From NCBI GenBank assembly GCA_964019055.1, contig OZ025206.1:1799001-1863000 (forward strand): DNA of 64,000 bases, in the 5' to 3' direction. Within the stretch, counting starts at the first letter, position 1; each line of letters opens with the position of its first letter. Made by a program: the position numbers and the translations under genes. This document shows positions 1 through 11,458 of this stretch, piece after piece. The notes under the pieces are model-generated. The model saw only the letters and a program-made list of their open reading frames with translations, searched no databases and was not told the DNA's origin. The DNA comes from Anthopleura xanthogrammica (taxonomy: Eukaryota; Cnidaria; Anthozoa; Actiniaria; Actiniidae).

Positions 1-881
1 AGAAAGCGTCATTTTCTAACACCCATTCTCACGGAAAACCACGGGGGAAAAAAGAAATTTATTACTATTTATTCGAGTGTTCTTTCTTTTAAATTGTTTT
101 TACGACTTCCTGATGCGTCTGCTGTCCTCTTGTTCAAACCCGCAGGCGATAGCCTAGGGTAAGCGATATATTTTGTCAAGTTTTCTTTCGGTGATATACG
201 AAAATGATCAGTTGTAAATTACTAAGGCGAAAAGACTCCCATTAACACAATCGGTTGCAGGTGTTTTGAGACCAAATCCACACCTGATTTCAAGAGATTT
301 AGCTCGAACCTTGCTGTTAAAACAAAATATGCAAAAATAAAACTTTCATTTTCGGTTGCTATGACAACGTGTCCGAGATTCATTTCATGGATTCGTTTGA
401 TATTGATTTCGAATTTTTAAGAAGACACGCTAGCGCTCGTCTCAAATTGGTCTGCGAATCAAAATTTAGGTTAACTGAGGTATTATTAAGAGATTATGAT
501 TCAAAACTATTGATGTAGGCTCTTTAACAAAGCCCTGAGGCGGTAATCAGTAATTTCATGTTTTAACGGATCTTACGTTGGATATTAATCTTGTACTTTC
601 CACTTCTAATACTTGAAGCAGTTAATATTCTATTGTTTTAGTCCTATTAGACGTTGAACCACGCAAATTTGGTAATTAAATCAACTCCCTTTTTTCTTCT
701 AGGTTTTGGATAAATATCGCTGAGGAAGTGACTGTGCATCACAAGGAGAAAGCGTCGAGCGCGCGGAAGAACAGACTCCCTTAACCACGAATCAAGGGCA
801 AATCCTCGAACAGAATTTCAAAAGAAAAAATGCATTAAGAGTTTTATGGAACCAAGAATCTAAGAACATTTTTCAAGAATA
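1..881 (+). promoter_or_regulatory. GPCR upstream region with probable 5'UTR intron
   Basis: No coding exon is visible here. A good donor (CTAGG/GTAAGC, GT at 159-160) and a pyrimidine-rich acceptor (TTTTTTCTTCTAG, AG at 701-702) suggest a 5'UTR intron of about 544 bp. A non-coding exon would end at 158 and the leader would resume at 703, running into the ATG at 882. The transcription start was not located and no convincing TATA box was seen. The intron is inferred from splice consensus only. Confidence 0.45.
830..863 (+). promoter_or_regulatory. Two short upstream ORFs in the GPCR leader
   Basis: Two complete mini-ORFs precede the GPCR start. ATG-CAT-TAA lies at 830-838, and ATG GAA CCA AGA ATC TAA at 846-863. 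Both end before the main ATG at 882, which has an A at -3. If the leader starts upstream of 830, scanning ribosomes would meet these first, which could dampen translation or make it conditional. The effect is inference. Confidence 0.4.
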
Positions 882-2363
882 ATGTCGAATTTGACAGCTT
901 CAAATTCAACATGGATTAACAATTCTACCAAGGGTGACAAACCAGGAAATTCTGTGGGACTCGCCATAGTTTTAAGCCTTGCAAATATATTTTCCATAAC
1001 AGTTGGAAGTTGGGGAAATCTTCTTGTGGTCATCGTCGTTGTCTGCAACCGCGGCTTACACTCGAGCACGAACTTTTTCATCGCCAGCTTGGCTTCAGCA
1101 GATTTACTGATAACCTCTATCTGCATGCCTATATTTTACGTTTACAATGTGTTAACATGGCCAGTGTGGCCTTTTGGTAGCGCTGTATGCCAGTTGAGCT
1201 CCTATTTGGTTCATACATCAGTGATGGCATCAGCGTTGAGTCTTTTGGCTATCTCTTATGATAGATTTGTATCGATTTGTTTTCCAACGAAGACGATTAT
1301 GACCATTAAAAGAGCGAAGATTGTAGTAGCTTTTATTTGGTGCGTCTCTCCTATTCTTCTCATTGCTTCCTTACTTCATCACGACGTCGTACCAATGAAA
1401 TACAAGGGGCAAGACGCATTGATGTGTATCGAGACTTGGGACACTCAACAAGCTATGCATCGCTACCAAATGTATCGAATATCCTGCTATTTTCTATTCG
1501 TTATACAGATCTCGGTCCTGTATTTCGTCATTGGGTGGAAACTTTACAAGCGCGAGCCTCCAGGAGCACAGACGATGCAAAAGAAAGTAAAACTCAATAA
1601 TGAAAAAAAGAAGATTATCAAAATGCTGTTCTCTGTTGTCCTTCTATTCGCTCTTTCTTGGCTACTTTATATTTTTAATAAACTTTTGAACATTTTTCCT
1701 CCGTCAAAAAACTACAAGGCATCGGATGTTTTTGTGTTTGTGGGGAACTTCCTCGGGTTGTTGAACAGCGTTATAAATCCGATACTTTATGCTGCTCTGA
1801 ACAGGAATTTTAGAACAGCTTTTAAGCACGCCATTCGATGCCACTGTAAGTACGAGGCAGAAGAACGAAGGCGAACTCAAAGTGTAGTAAGTTTAAGGAA
1901 CACCCAGCAAACTAGAGATCGAAAATCTAGCTCAAGTTACGTCTCAAGACGTGCAAGTGAGTCGACTTTATTTGAATGTAGAAAAAATTTCGTATTTACT
2001 GCTTTCGATTTGGTTACCGATAAGACGAACGATAGACAACTTAGAAGTCTGTCTTTCGACAATAATGAAGCCAATATCAATACGGAGAGAAATAGAAAGC
2101 TAAGTGTCCCAGAAAAACAAAACTATCACGCAAAAAGAAGAGTGAGTTTTGGGCCTGAGATTACGGAACTACCGGATGCAGCATATCACGATTATGATGG
2201 TAATGAGAACGATCACAGACACAGTCGAAGCAGAGGAAACAGTATTTCAAGCTATAGACTTCGCTCAGCCTCTACGAATGGGCTTGATCCTATTGAGGAG
2301 AGTTTTAATCGACATGAAGACGAAAGCAAAGACAACGAAGGCTTTGAATACTTAGAGACATAG
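882..2363 (+). CDS. Class A (rhodopsin-like) G-protein-coupled receptor, peptide-receptor type
   Basis: Intronless 493-aa seven-transmembrane receptor of the plasma membrane, expected to couple an extracellular ligand to G proteins. Class A landmarks seen: N-glycosylation sequons near the N terminus (N3, N8, N13/N14); GN in TM1 (N46); LASAD in TM2 (D74); WPFG in the first extracellular loop; Cys103 and Cys182 for the conserved disulfide; DRF at 127-129 in place of DRY; NPILY at 299-303 in TM7; and a CxC palmitoylation-type site (320/322). TM6 reads FALSWLLY, so Trp260 is kept but the usual proline two residues later is Leu. The tail after TM7 is long (about 180 aa), Arg/Ser-rich, with basic phosphorylation-type sites (RRAS, RRVS, RKLS). 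WPFG and the loop pattern point to a peptide-type receptor; the ligand cannot be named. The start gives a standard-length N terminus and has A at -3. Confidence 0.9.
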   Translation: MSNLTASNSTWINNSTKGDKPGNSVGLAIVLSLANIFSITVGSWGNLLVVIVVVCNRGLHSSTNFFIASLASADLLITSICMPIFYVYNVLTWPVWPFGSAVCQLSSYLVHTSVMASALSLLAISYDRFVSICFPTKTIMTIKRAKIVVAFIWCVSPILLIASLLHHDVVPMKYKGQDALMCIETWDTQQAMHRYQMYRISCYFLFVIQISVLYFVIGWKLYKREPPGAQTMQKKVKLNNEKKKIIKMLFSVVLLFALSWLLYIFNKLLNIFPPSKNYKASDVFVFVGNFLGLLNSVINPILYAALNRNFRTAFKHAIRCHCKYEAEERRRTQSVVSLRNTQQTRDRKSSSSYVSRRASESTLFECRKNFVFTAFDLVTDKTNDRQLRSLSFDNNEANINTERNRKLSVPEKQNYHAKRRVSFGPEITELPDAAYHDYDGNENDHRHSRSRGNSISSYRLRSASTNGLDPIEESFNRHEDESKDNEGFEYLET

Positions 2364-2457
2364 AGTGATAGAGTAGCAAAACTTTGAGGATAAGATTTGG
2401 CTAAAACCGTTAAAGCTAGCAAAGTTAATTTTAGTTTAAAGTTGAAATTATTGCCCG

Positions 2458-2463
2458 AATAAA
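2458..2463 (+). terminator. Poly(A) signal AATAAA of the GPCR gene
   Basis: A canonical AATAAA lies 95 bp after the GPCR stop codon, in AT-rich DNA. It would give a short 3'UTR. No other feature explains it. Confidence 0.5.
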
Positions 2464-3956
2464 TTTTCTCGAAATGGCTTTAAGGGATTAAAAAAAAACT
2501 TTATAACCATTAAAACTATGGAAGTATTAAAAATATTCAATTCATAAATACTCATTACGGTTTTTGAATAACACGAAAGGATTGTTTTTGAAAGTAAACA
2601 TGGTAAATAAAATCTCAGGTTTTGCAAGTAAAGAAAGATATAAAAAATTACGTCAGGTGGGCAGAAAGGAAGTCACTAAAATAATAATTCGAGCAAATTC
2701 AATGCTAGTCTCTCTTTTAATTCTCTGGGGTCAAAAAGCACACAAGAGATATTCTGTCATAACTTAAAAGCATACAAATCAAAATAAGTGAAGTTTCTTG
2801 TCTTCACGACCTCGCGAGCAGGTGCAAGAACTGGAAGCCATTTAAAAGTGTACTCACCTTTGTTGAGGGCGAGTGAGAGTAAAGATTGACTACGTTACTT
2901 TAAACGCTCAGATTTTAAGCCTTTGTACACTTTTCTCGAATAAACAATCTTGTAAAAACCAAAACAACACTTTCCAAGCGTTTTATCGAGTGATACTCGA
3001 GCAAAACACCTCAAAATTTTAATGTTGAAGCTGCATGGTGTTTACAAAAGTCAACGATGTTCAATATTGTTCAATATGGCAGCTGTTGTTGTTGCCAATG
3101 ATACAAAATTCTTCATGATCGCTTTTGAACTTTATTGTCCAGTATTTACAGAGCTGGTGCTCTGCTCATACTCTAACCAAACAAACTGGGATACAATCAT
3201 TCACTTCATGAAGTCTAAGACAAAACTCTGTAAAATAAAGGTTTTAAAAATGTCTCATTTCACGTTAAGATAAAAGCTATTCTAGATAGAAGATTTGTAC
3301 AATAAAAAATACTATATGACTGATAAAATTGAAGTTAATATTCATGAGAAAATAAAGAAAATTGATTGTCATATTAGATTTTTTTTTGCTTCATTTTTTC
3401 TGCCTTTCCTCTCTGCCATCTTTCTCATTTCGCGTTGACTCTCTCTTTTTTAAACCGATTTAAAAAGAGTTAAATAAGGCAGTACACTATCGTTAAGTTT
3501 GTTAGATACCAAAATGAAATTAGGACTTTGAAATAATAAAACAATTTCGACGAAATAATACACTTGATAAGCTTTATTATAACTGGAAGCGATAAAGCAA
3601 TTGCACACCCGACAGGATGGCAAGTGATACAGTTTCTCTTCAATACGATAATCGCTGAAAAAAACTTTTATCAGATGAAATAAGAAGATAGCTAAAGCTG
3701 AAAACATCTTAGGTGGGCGGTGTGTTGAATCTGTGGGACGAAAACTGATTGACTTATATGCTTAACGTTGACGTTCTTGTCTGCCATAAAAACATTAGCA
3801 AATGTGTTAGAAGTGGAGAAAATTAAGTGTTACAAATTGAAAAATAATAAGTTGGATTTTTTAATTTCAAGTCAATATTCACTTCAACACAATGTATATG
3901 TATGTGGCTTTTGAAAAAAATACATCTCGTTTTTCTACAAAACTGAGAAGGAGACG
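2464..3956. other. Intergenic DNA, nothing recognised
   Basis: AT-rich sequence between the GPCR and the microsatellite. The small ORFs here (for example 2564-2767, 3022-3273, 3450-3707) show no domain, no coding-like composition and no splice context that I can defend. Confidence 0.5.
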
Positions 3957-4098
3957 GGTGGAGGATGAAGAATGAAGGAGAAGGAAAACGAGAACGAGAA
4001 GAAGGAAAAGGAGAAGGAGAAGGAGAAGGAGAAGGAGAAGGAGAAGGAGAAGGAGAAGGAGAATGAGAAGGAGAAGGAGAAGGAGAAGGAGAAGGAAT
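3957..4098 (+). repeat. GAGAAG/GAAGGA purine microsatellite
   Basis: About 140 bp of nearly pure GAGAAG-type hexamer, all purine on the plus strand. It produces spurious Ser-Pro and Phe/Ser/Leu ORFs on the minus strand. A homopurine tract this long could form triplex DNA. Confidence 0.9.
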
Positions 4099-4504
4099 AG
4101 AAGAACGAAATGAATAAAACAATTCTTAAAAACCACATCGTAAGCATGTAATAATGCATCAAAAACAAACAAATAAACGAACAAACCAAAAACTGTCGAA
4201 GCTCAATATTAAAATAAGATAAACACTTCTGATTATCACACAAAACAAGGGTCTAACATAAATGCGAGCAAACAAGCACTTAAAAATTAAAATAACATCT
4301 TAAATTTGAAAGATGTCACATATAAACCTCTTAGTAAAACCTCAAAACAAAAGAGTTATATTTGATGTTTTTTAAAACAACTGAAGTGGATTTGGCAGTT
4401 TTCAAAAACTAATTTTCAGCATATTTTCCGGTGTTTACTCCCCAATTATATTGTTTACCTGCTCAGATATTTGGAATATTCTTTGTTTGTTTACACCTAT
4501 ATAG

Positions 4505-4740
4505 CTATTTCAAAAAAAGGTTGTCGGTCAGAAATTTGAAATCTAAAATCTGAGACTGAACTCAACTGTGAGCTGTGATTTTAAAAATGAAGGAAGTGAT
4601 AATCGTTTTGTCTTTTTAAATTGTAGTTCACAACAAGTTATTATCTAAATGTGCCACCACCTTTGAGCGATGAACTGCGCTGGCCTTCGGTCTCAGATTT
4701 CAGATTTCAAATCTACGAACGACAATGTTTTTCGAAATAG
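4505..4740. mobile_element. MITE-like inverted-repeat element (about 236 bp)
   Basis: The left end begins CTATTTC followed by an A-rich run and GTTGTCGG. The right end finishes GACAATGTTTTTCGAAATAG, its imperfect reverse complement. Inner parts also pair: AAATTTGAAATC on the left with GATTTCAAATCT on the right, and CTGAGAC with GTCTCAG. There is no ORF. It looks like a non-autonomous DNA transposon remnant. Confidence 0.6.
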
Positions 4741-5177
4741 GCGTATTCATCCTGTGCAAATCCGCGCGCCCACCCCTCCCTTAAGCACCAAACTCCCCTA
4801 CTGTACCCCCTGGGGATTTTTTTTGCGCTTGTTTAGTTTATAAGCTAAAAGAAACCAGTAAAGAGGTGATAACGAGAAAGAAATAAAACACATAAAATTG
4901 AAAACAGTATATTAATATAATAATTAAAATAATTAAAATAATAATAATAATAATTATAATAAGATGTTTGACATTCAACGAAACCTGTCATATCATACGC
5001 CAAAACTGAAGAAAATATTAAGAAAACAAATATTTACATACGGAAGAAATTAGAAACTAAATTATGACATTTATATTGAATATTTGAATTAGAAGGACAT
5101 GACTGCCAATATCACTATCTAATAATATCTGGGTATAAATTGTTCCTTGTTGTTTTAGTAAAATATGTATAGACCCC
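4741..5177. other. Intergenic DNA with AT-rich (AATAAT)n stretch
   Basis: Unique sequence with an A/T-rich simple tract (ATAATAATAATAATT, about 4915-4965). No gene was seen. Confidence 0.4.
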
Positions 5178-5282
5178 TTGCGGCACGTCGGGATGCATCT
5201 CAATTTGGAGGACTATAGGTTTCAAATTCTCAGGAGATTGAAATTCTTTTGTTTTTACTCTCACTTTGACGTCACGTGCAAG
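5178..5282. mobile_element. Dispersed repeat copy A (partner at 16458-16572)
   Basis: Starts TTGCGGCACGTCGGGATGCA, contains CTCAATTTGGA and CTCAGGAGATTGAAATTCTT, and ends TGACGTCACGTGCAAGG. The same string of blocks recurs at 16458-16572 with scattered differences. Two diverged copies in one window show that this is an interspersed family. Confidence 0.65.
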
Positions 5283-5570
5283 GCGTTCTATATCGAGTTA
5301 TTAAAATGGAAAATTATGGAATTTCTATATCATAATAGATGATATAATATGTAGCATGATAGATGGCATTGATAACAGATGTTACATCTTAAGTATTGTT
5401 TTACTACCCAATCGATGTCTGTTCTGTATTGTGTCAATGTGATACCTAGTATCTGAGTTAGATAAACAAGGTGCATTCTGTTCTAGCTTGGGTACCAGCA
5501 AAAATATAAATTGGGATTCAGCTGTAGCATATCTATATAATGTATATTTCTCTATTGAATCCATCGTAGG

Positions 5571-5803
5571 CTCAGTTCAGACGTCGAACTTTTCAGTTCC
5601 GCATCAAATCTAATTGCCTTTGAGGTCAGAGACTAAGAACGCCGAGAACTACCATATAAGACATCAGCTCTTTTTCTTAACACCAGGAGACGATATGTGT
5701 TAAGTTTGGCCTACATACTTCTACTAGTTTAAGGGAAAACAGCGCTCGACCTCAAAGGCAATTAGATTCGACGCGGCAAACGTTCGACATCAGAACTGGA
5801 CCT
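5571..5803. mobile_element. MITE-like element with about 55-bp terminal inverted repeats
   Basis: The left arm contains TCTAATTGCCTTTGAGGTC and the right arm GACCTCAAAGGCAATTAGA, an exact 19-bp inverse pair. The pairing continues outward imperfectly: CAGTTCAGACGTCGAAC on the left against GTTCGACATCAGAACTG on the right. The total is about 233 bp with no ORF. Confidence 0.7.
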
Positions 5804-6341
5804 TAGAACTGTTTGTTTTAGCGTGAGGTAATCAATATCTTAGTAGTAACCTTCATCATACGAACACTTCCATTAATCCTGGCTGCTTAAAGATAAACTT
5901 CTATTTATCGTACACTTGGTTCTGTCCCTTCATTGTTCGTATTAGACAGGTTTGACACCCAAGCAAGCCCAGAATGCACTACGTGTAATATAATTCGGAT
6001 ACGCAGATTGCCTCACTTTCATGAAAGGCTTGGCTACAAGGCTTATTCAAACAGATGAGAAGCATTTTTTTTTTAAATTTGAGGCTTTAGGCTACTACTT
6101 CATGTAAGGCAGATTCTAATGGATCAATGAAAAACATAATACAAAACCTCACGAAAAATAACTATGACAAAAGGATCCATTATAATTGTTCTTACATCAA
6201 GTACAATTCGATTTTACTTTAGTTTTTAAATTAGATGTCATGATTTGTTATAACATGGTTGTCATAGCAACATATCGTGCCACGCAGGCGCAGCGGTGTA
6301 CACGACCATCCTCATTCCTAGAGCCAGCGATCTTTTTAGCC

Positions 6342-6469
6342 GTTGCCAAGAAACGAATCCCTCAGGGAGAATCAAGTTTCGCTGTTTTTTCGTCTTGAAA
6401 TCGTTAGATTAGCCAATTAAAATCAGTAAAAGATGGTCTCGCCCCAGGCTCCTCGTTTCTTGGCAACGA
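6342..6469. repeat. Short inverted repeat, probable MITE core
   Basis: CGTTGCCAAGAAACG on the left and CGTTTCTTGGCAACG on the right are perfect 15-bp inverse arms about 98 bp apart. Related blocks outside (CCTCATTCCTAGAGCC and GGCTCCTCG) suggest a larger degraded element. It lies within 250 bp of the integrin stop codon, so it may be in that gene's 3'UTR. Confidence 0.5.
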
Positions 6470-6589
6470 GAAATAGTAACGCGGGCTCATGGAGCGAGAA
6501 CGAATAGACGACATTACTTGAATACCTTATGTAGAGAATGTGTTGTTCTCCTATGCTTGTGTGTGTGTAAGCGTGTGTACAAAATGATC

Positions 6590-9500
6590 TCAGCGTCCAG
6601 CATATGTGGGATTTTCGAACGTCGTCTTGGCTTCTTTGTAGAGAGGATTTTTTTCCTAAAAGATAAATTTATTAGGAATTATATTTAAAAATTTATGCTA
6701 AAACGATAAAACTGAATTTTGCATTGTAAGAGATTTTTTATTTAGGAAAATCTGGAGTCGTGTAGACTGAAGGATTGGACTGGCGGCCAGTTGACTAGAT
6801 CTTGGATCGCAAAAAAAAAATTGTCGAAATTTCAGCTTTTGAAAGGATATGAATAAAGTTAACGTTAAGCAAAAACATGCCCAACCTCTAAAATTTGATT
6901 TATCCTTCTAAATTCTGAATTTTGAGGGTTTTTTAATATTTGTAAAATCCGGAACCGTGCATGGCTGGAATGGATTGGACTTCGGCTTACTGGATTCTCC
7001 CGGATCGCAAAAATAATATTTATTGAATTTTCAGCTTTTAAAAGGGCATGAATAATCTTAATGTATAGCAAAACATGCCCAACCAGTCTAAAATTGGATT
7101 TGTCCTTCTAAATTTTGAATTTCGAGATATTTTTTATTTTGGAAAATCAGGAATCAGTCGTACATTAATGGACTGGAATGGACGTCGGTTACCTGGATCT
7201 TTGATCACAAAAAAATGGTCAAGATTTTGGCAAAGAGTTTTGACTACAAAAAGTATTTTACTTACCCTGTGCCATTTTGCGTTCATGCGATCTCTTTCGA
7301 ATCTCTTATACTCAATACGATCCTAAATGAAAAGTAAATAAATATATTAATCAACCCATCGAACCATTAACAAGTAAACAAATAAAAACATACAGACAAA
7401 TGATTATTTGAATAAATGAATGGAAGAACAAGTGGATAAGTGAATGAATGAATGGAAGAACGATTGGATGAAAAAGTGGCGAGTTAGTGGTTAAATGCAG
7501 AATGACAAAATAGAATAATGGATGAATGGATGGATAGATGAATGGATAGTTTGATGGTTGGTTAGATGGATGGATCCTTCTTGACAAGTAATTGGTTTTG
7601 CTCCCACAACACGGCTCCCGAGAAACACCTTTAAACTACACCAAACTTACCGCCATCGATACAAGAATCTTTCCTATGAGCAACAAGACCAGTCCAATAA
7701 GTAGTATACCCCCTACTACACCAAGAACGATTGTAAGGATTGGGGCAGGCTTAGGACACTCTGAAATAAATTGATATAAAAATGCATTACAATAATTTTC
7801 ATATAACCTTAGAAATGTCTGCAATCTGATTGATGCGACGCCAGAGCAAACTCAATAAACACAAGAAACTTTTACCAAAGTGATGGGGAGAAGGGGTCGC
7901 CAGTATTAAAAAGTAGTTTATTTACCAAACAGTACGTTCGGATAATAGGATAACTTATAGCTGGAAGCCCAGATCTTGATTTTTACGGAGGGAGGAAAAC
8001 CAGAGAACCCGGTGAAGAACCCTCGTGATAATAGAGAAAATAACACATCAAACAAACTCAACTTATATATGCCACATATAAGGTTTGAAATCAAAGAGAT
8101 GTATACAAAATGTACACACACAAGGCTTGAACAGGTGCCCGCTTAATAAAGGGTTAGCTTGATAGAGGTACTCTCCTGTCAACTAACCTTGCTTATCTTG
8201 GACATAGAGGTCGTAAGTCTTGCCGTCAGTTCTCTTCCTGTATGTAAAGTAGTAGGTACACTTGCCATTTGTGCCTTCACAACGATAAAGTCCTTGGTCT
8301 GCGGTGACCAGAAAAACCAGAGGTTAGTATTTTTTAACAAATAGTTTTCGAATTCATCAAATATCGCTGTGTTGTTGTGATTACGTTTAATCAGAGAGCA
8401 GTTTTCATATGAAAAATTTACGGCACGGACTGCGCTTCGCCGTGACCGTGTCAGTGCTGTGTATGAAAACATTAGACTTCGGTGCCGTGTCCGCGCACGC
8501 CGTAACCGTGCCGTGTGCCGTGACTTTTCACACTCATACGAAATCTGCTCTAAACATGGATGTCAGATACACGCATCAAGCATTCCGCGCTACTGCTCTA
8601 AGCGCATGCTCAGGGGATTAAAAAGTGAGATAATATTTTGTAAAACATGTTATATTTTAGTTGTATTTTTCATGAATGCTTGATGTGTGTATTAGTAATG
8701 CTGTATTGGATAAGATGAAATGATTACCTGTATAGGTGTCTATGTCATCTATTGTCTCGACGGTCTGAATGACTTCCTCGCAGCGATTAAGTTTTTTGCA
8801 ATCTTCCAGACCCTTGTTTTCAAACTTGGTACAAGCGATGCAGTCTTTACTCCGACTACAGATCCCCCCTTCACAAGTCTAGTAAACAACGAAATGAATG
8901 AATGAATGAAATGAATGAATGGAAGAACGCACGAATGGATGCATGCATACATACATTAATGAATGAATAAAACGAATGAAGAACATTAAATCGCTACTTG
9001 GGTGAGCATTGACTTCAATTTCAATAGCCAATGTGCATGAGCTCAAATTTCTAGCGCAAAGCACTCTGGTAAACTGAGTCCTTGCGCTGTTTTAGCTCCG
9101 CTAAAAAACCATCTGACAATTTTACCTTCAACATTTTCTATGGAAATGTAAGTAATTCAACAGACGAAAATAACAGAGTAACTTTTTCCGATATTTCCTT
9201 TGATTTCCCTGTTCATTTTTGCAGGACTCAGTTTCCCAGAGTTCTTTGTGACCTTTGATGCACATTGCATATTGCTTGGTATTAATTAGCTGAATCTCAT
9301 GAATCTCATTACCAGCCTTTACTGAAGGGCAAACACTGCCCACCACCTCAGTCATCCATGTACAATCCTTTTTAAAAAATTCCATTCAGCTGATACAAAT
9401 CCCACCGGAAATGACGTCTCATACTTATTGTAACCAAACACCCCCTTCCCTCAAAAATCTCCACAATGAATAATAATAATAAATAGCAGTGATTACAGTA

Positions 9501-11427
9501 CTTACCGGGCAATCTTCACAGTATTGTCCTGTATATTTACGATTACACTTGCATTTACCACATTCACATTTACCTCGTTCACTACCACCACACACGGGCT
9601 GTTGACGAACGTAAGGTATGATTCAAACATTAGAAATACAGTTTCTAGAGATGCAATTCCTATATATGTACATTATAGGATATGATAGGAGATTTATATA
9701 AGGAAAGGAACGCGCGCGCGAAAAAAATGTTGTAATATGTTTTTGCCTAATTTTAGCCTCAAATACAAAATATTCAATAAACGAATTTTTATCAGAATTC
9801 TATTTTTTTATACTTCTTTCTCAATATACACCTCTTTACCTTGGGCATAATGTTTTCCCATTTCAGACCACGTGTCATTCCCTAGAGTATCATTTCTTTG
9901 TTTAACGGTTGCGCATGAGAAAACACATGAATATGATTGGATATACACCTACTTGCAAAAACGTTGTCATACAACATTTGAACATTTGTAGTTTCAAGAT
10001 TAGGAATAAATTAAAAGTACAAAAGAAAGAGTTCTGCTTCAATGATCTTCTTTTGTACTTTTAATTTATTCCTAATCCACTAAACTACAAATGCTCAAAT
10101 GTTGTATGACAACGTTCTTGCAAGCAGGTGTAACTCAAACAAAGAATATTATTCTCAAGAGAATGATACGTGGTCTGAAATGGGATAACATTACACCCAA
10201 AGTAAAGCGCCTCCCTGTGCAAGAGACCAGCCGCAAATCTTCTGTGAAATTCATTCAACATGATGGGAATGAAGCCATTTGCAATCAAAATGCTGAACTA
10301 AACAGAAGGAAACGGGGGGGGGGGACCATTGATTTCCTCACCGAATCCTTGTCTTGCCGACATTCAAAGTCAAGTAAAGAACAGTTCCTCTGCCCACAGT
10401 TGACTCCAACATAGAATCCTTTACATTTACATACACCACAGTCACAGACTCCCCGCTCTGGACCTGGTAGCAGCAAAAATAAAAAAACATACATATTATA
10501 TATTTATGATCTATGATCTAACTCACAGATTGAACCCTGAAACAATTAACCTCTGGGCTGATCTAAGTCAGGGCATGGCTAACTGACAGATAGAACCCTG
10601 AAACAATTAACCTCTGGGCTGATCTAAGTCAGGGCATGGCTAACTCACAGATTGAACCCTGAAACAATTAACCTCTGGGCTGATCTAAGTCAGGGCATGG
10701 CTAACTCACAGATCGAACCCTGAAATAACCTCTGGGCTGATCTAAGTCAGGGCATGGCTAACTCACAGATTGAACCCTGAAACAACCTCTGGGCTGATCT
10801 AAGTCAGGGCATGGCTAACTCACAGATTGAACCCTGAAACAACCTCTGGGCTGATCTAAGTCAGGGCATGGCTAACTCACAGATTGAACCCTGAAACAAC
10901 CTCTGGGCTGATCTAAGTCAGGACATGGCTAACTCACAGATATAACCCTGAAACAACCTCTGGGCTGATCTAAGTCAGGGCATGGCTAACTCACTCACAG
11001 ATCGAACCCTGAAACAACCTCTGGGCTGATCTAAGTCAGGGCATGGCTAACTCACAGATCGAACCCTGAAACAACCTCTGGGCTGATTTAAGTCAGGGCA
11101 TGGCTAACTCACAGATCAAATTAGAATTCATCTTACCTCCACACACTAAACCTTTGTGTTCCTGACATGAGAAATCATTACACTGACATTTGTCTCCATA
11201 GATTCTGCCACGAGGATCCTAAAGCACATCAAATAAACATGATTAATAAGCTAAGCTGTTGCTAACAGACATGATCTGGGTTGATCATTGCTGGGGATTG
11301 TGGTGATGAGGATAATGGTGATTGTAATGAATATGGTGGTAGTGATGGTAATGAGGATGATGATGATGATGCTGCTGCTGATGATGATGATGGTGGTGAT
11401 GATGATGATGATGATGATGATGCTGCT

Positions 11428-11458
<31 letters not shown>

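Larger units (their letters stand above)
6590..7760 (-). other. Integrin beta exons 25-27: membrane segment and cytoplasmic tail
   Basis: Exon 25 (7760-7651) encodes ECPKPAP, then a hydrophobic span at about 715-736 followed by GKILVSMA. Exon 26 (7322-7266) gives [17 protein letters not shown], the membrane-proximal region with the conserved Asp (D745) that pairs with the alpha-chain Arg, and the talin-contact Trp (W761). Exon 27 (6655-6590) gives NPLY (766-769), TT (774-775) and NPTY (778-781), then AGR and stop. The two NPxY motifs and TT are the talin and kindlin docking sites known for the family. The Trp usually ending the membrane helix before Lys-Leu-Leu is Gly here (G737). Confidence 0.9.

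Noticed and set aside
860..1126. Minus-strand 88-codon ORF and plus-strand ORFs 1337-1600 and 2149-2355
   Set aside because: Shadows of the GPCR reading frame.
3823..4243. Ser-Pro, Leu and Phe-Ser repeat ORFs
   Set aside because: Six-frame readings of the GAGAAG microsatellite. The NPTY near 3850 is coincidental; the true integrin C terminus is exon 27 at 6590-6655.
9128..9385. 85-codon minus-strand ORF between integrin exons 22 and 23 as a missed exon
   Set aside because: The exon 22/23 junction already reads CEDCP/TCEGGIC in phase, matching the family pattern. The ORF has no EGF cysteine spacing.
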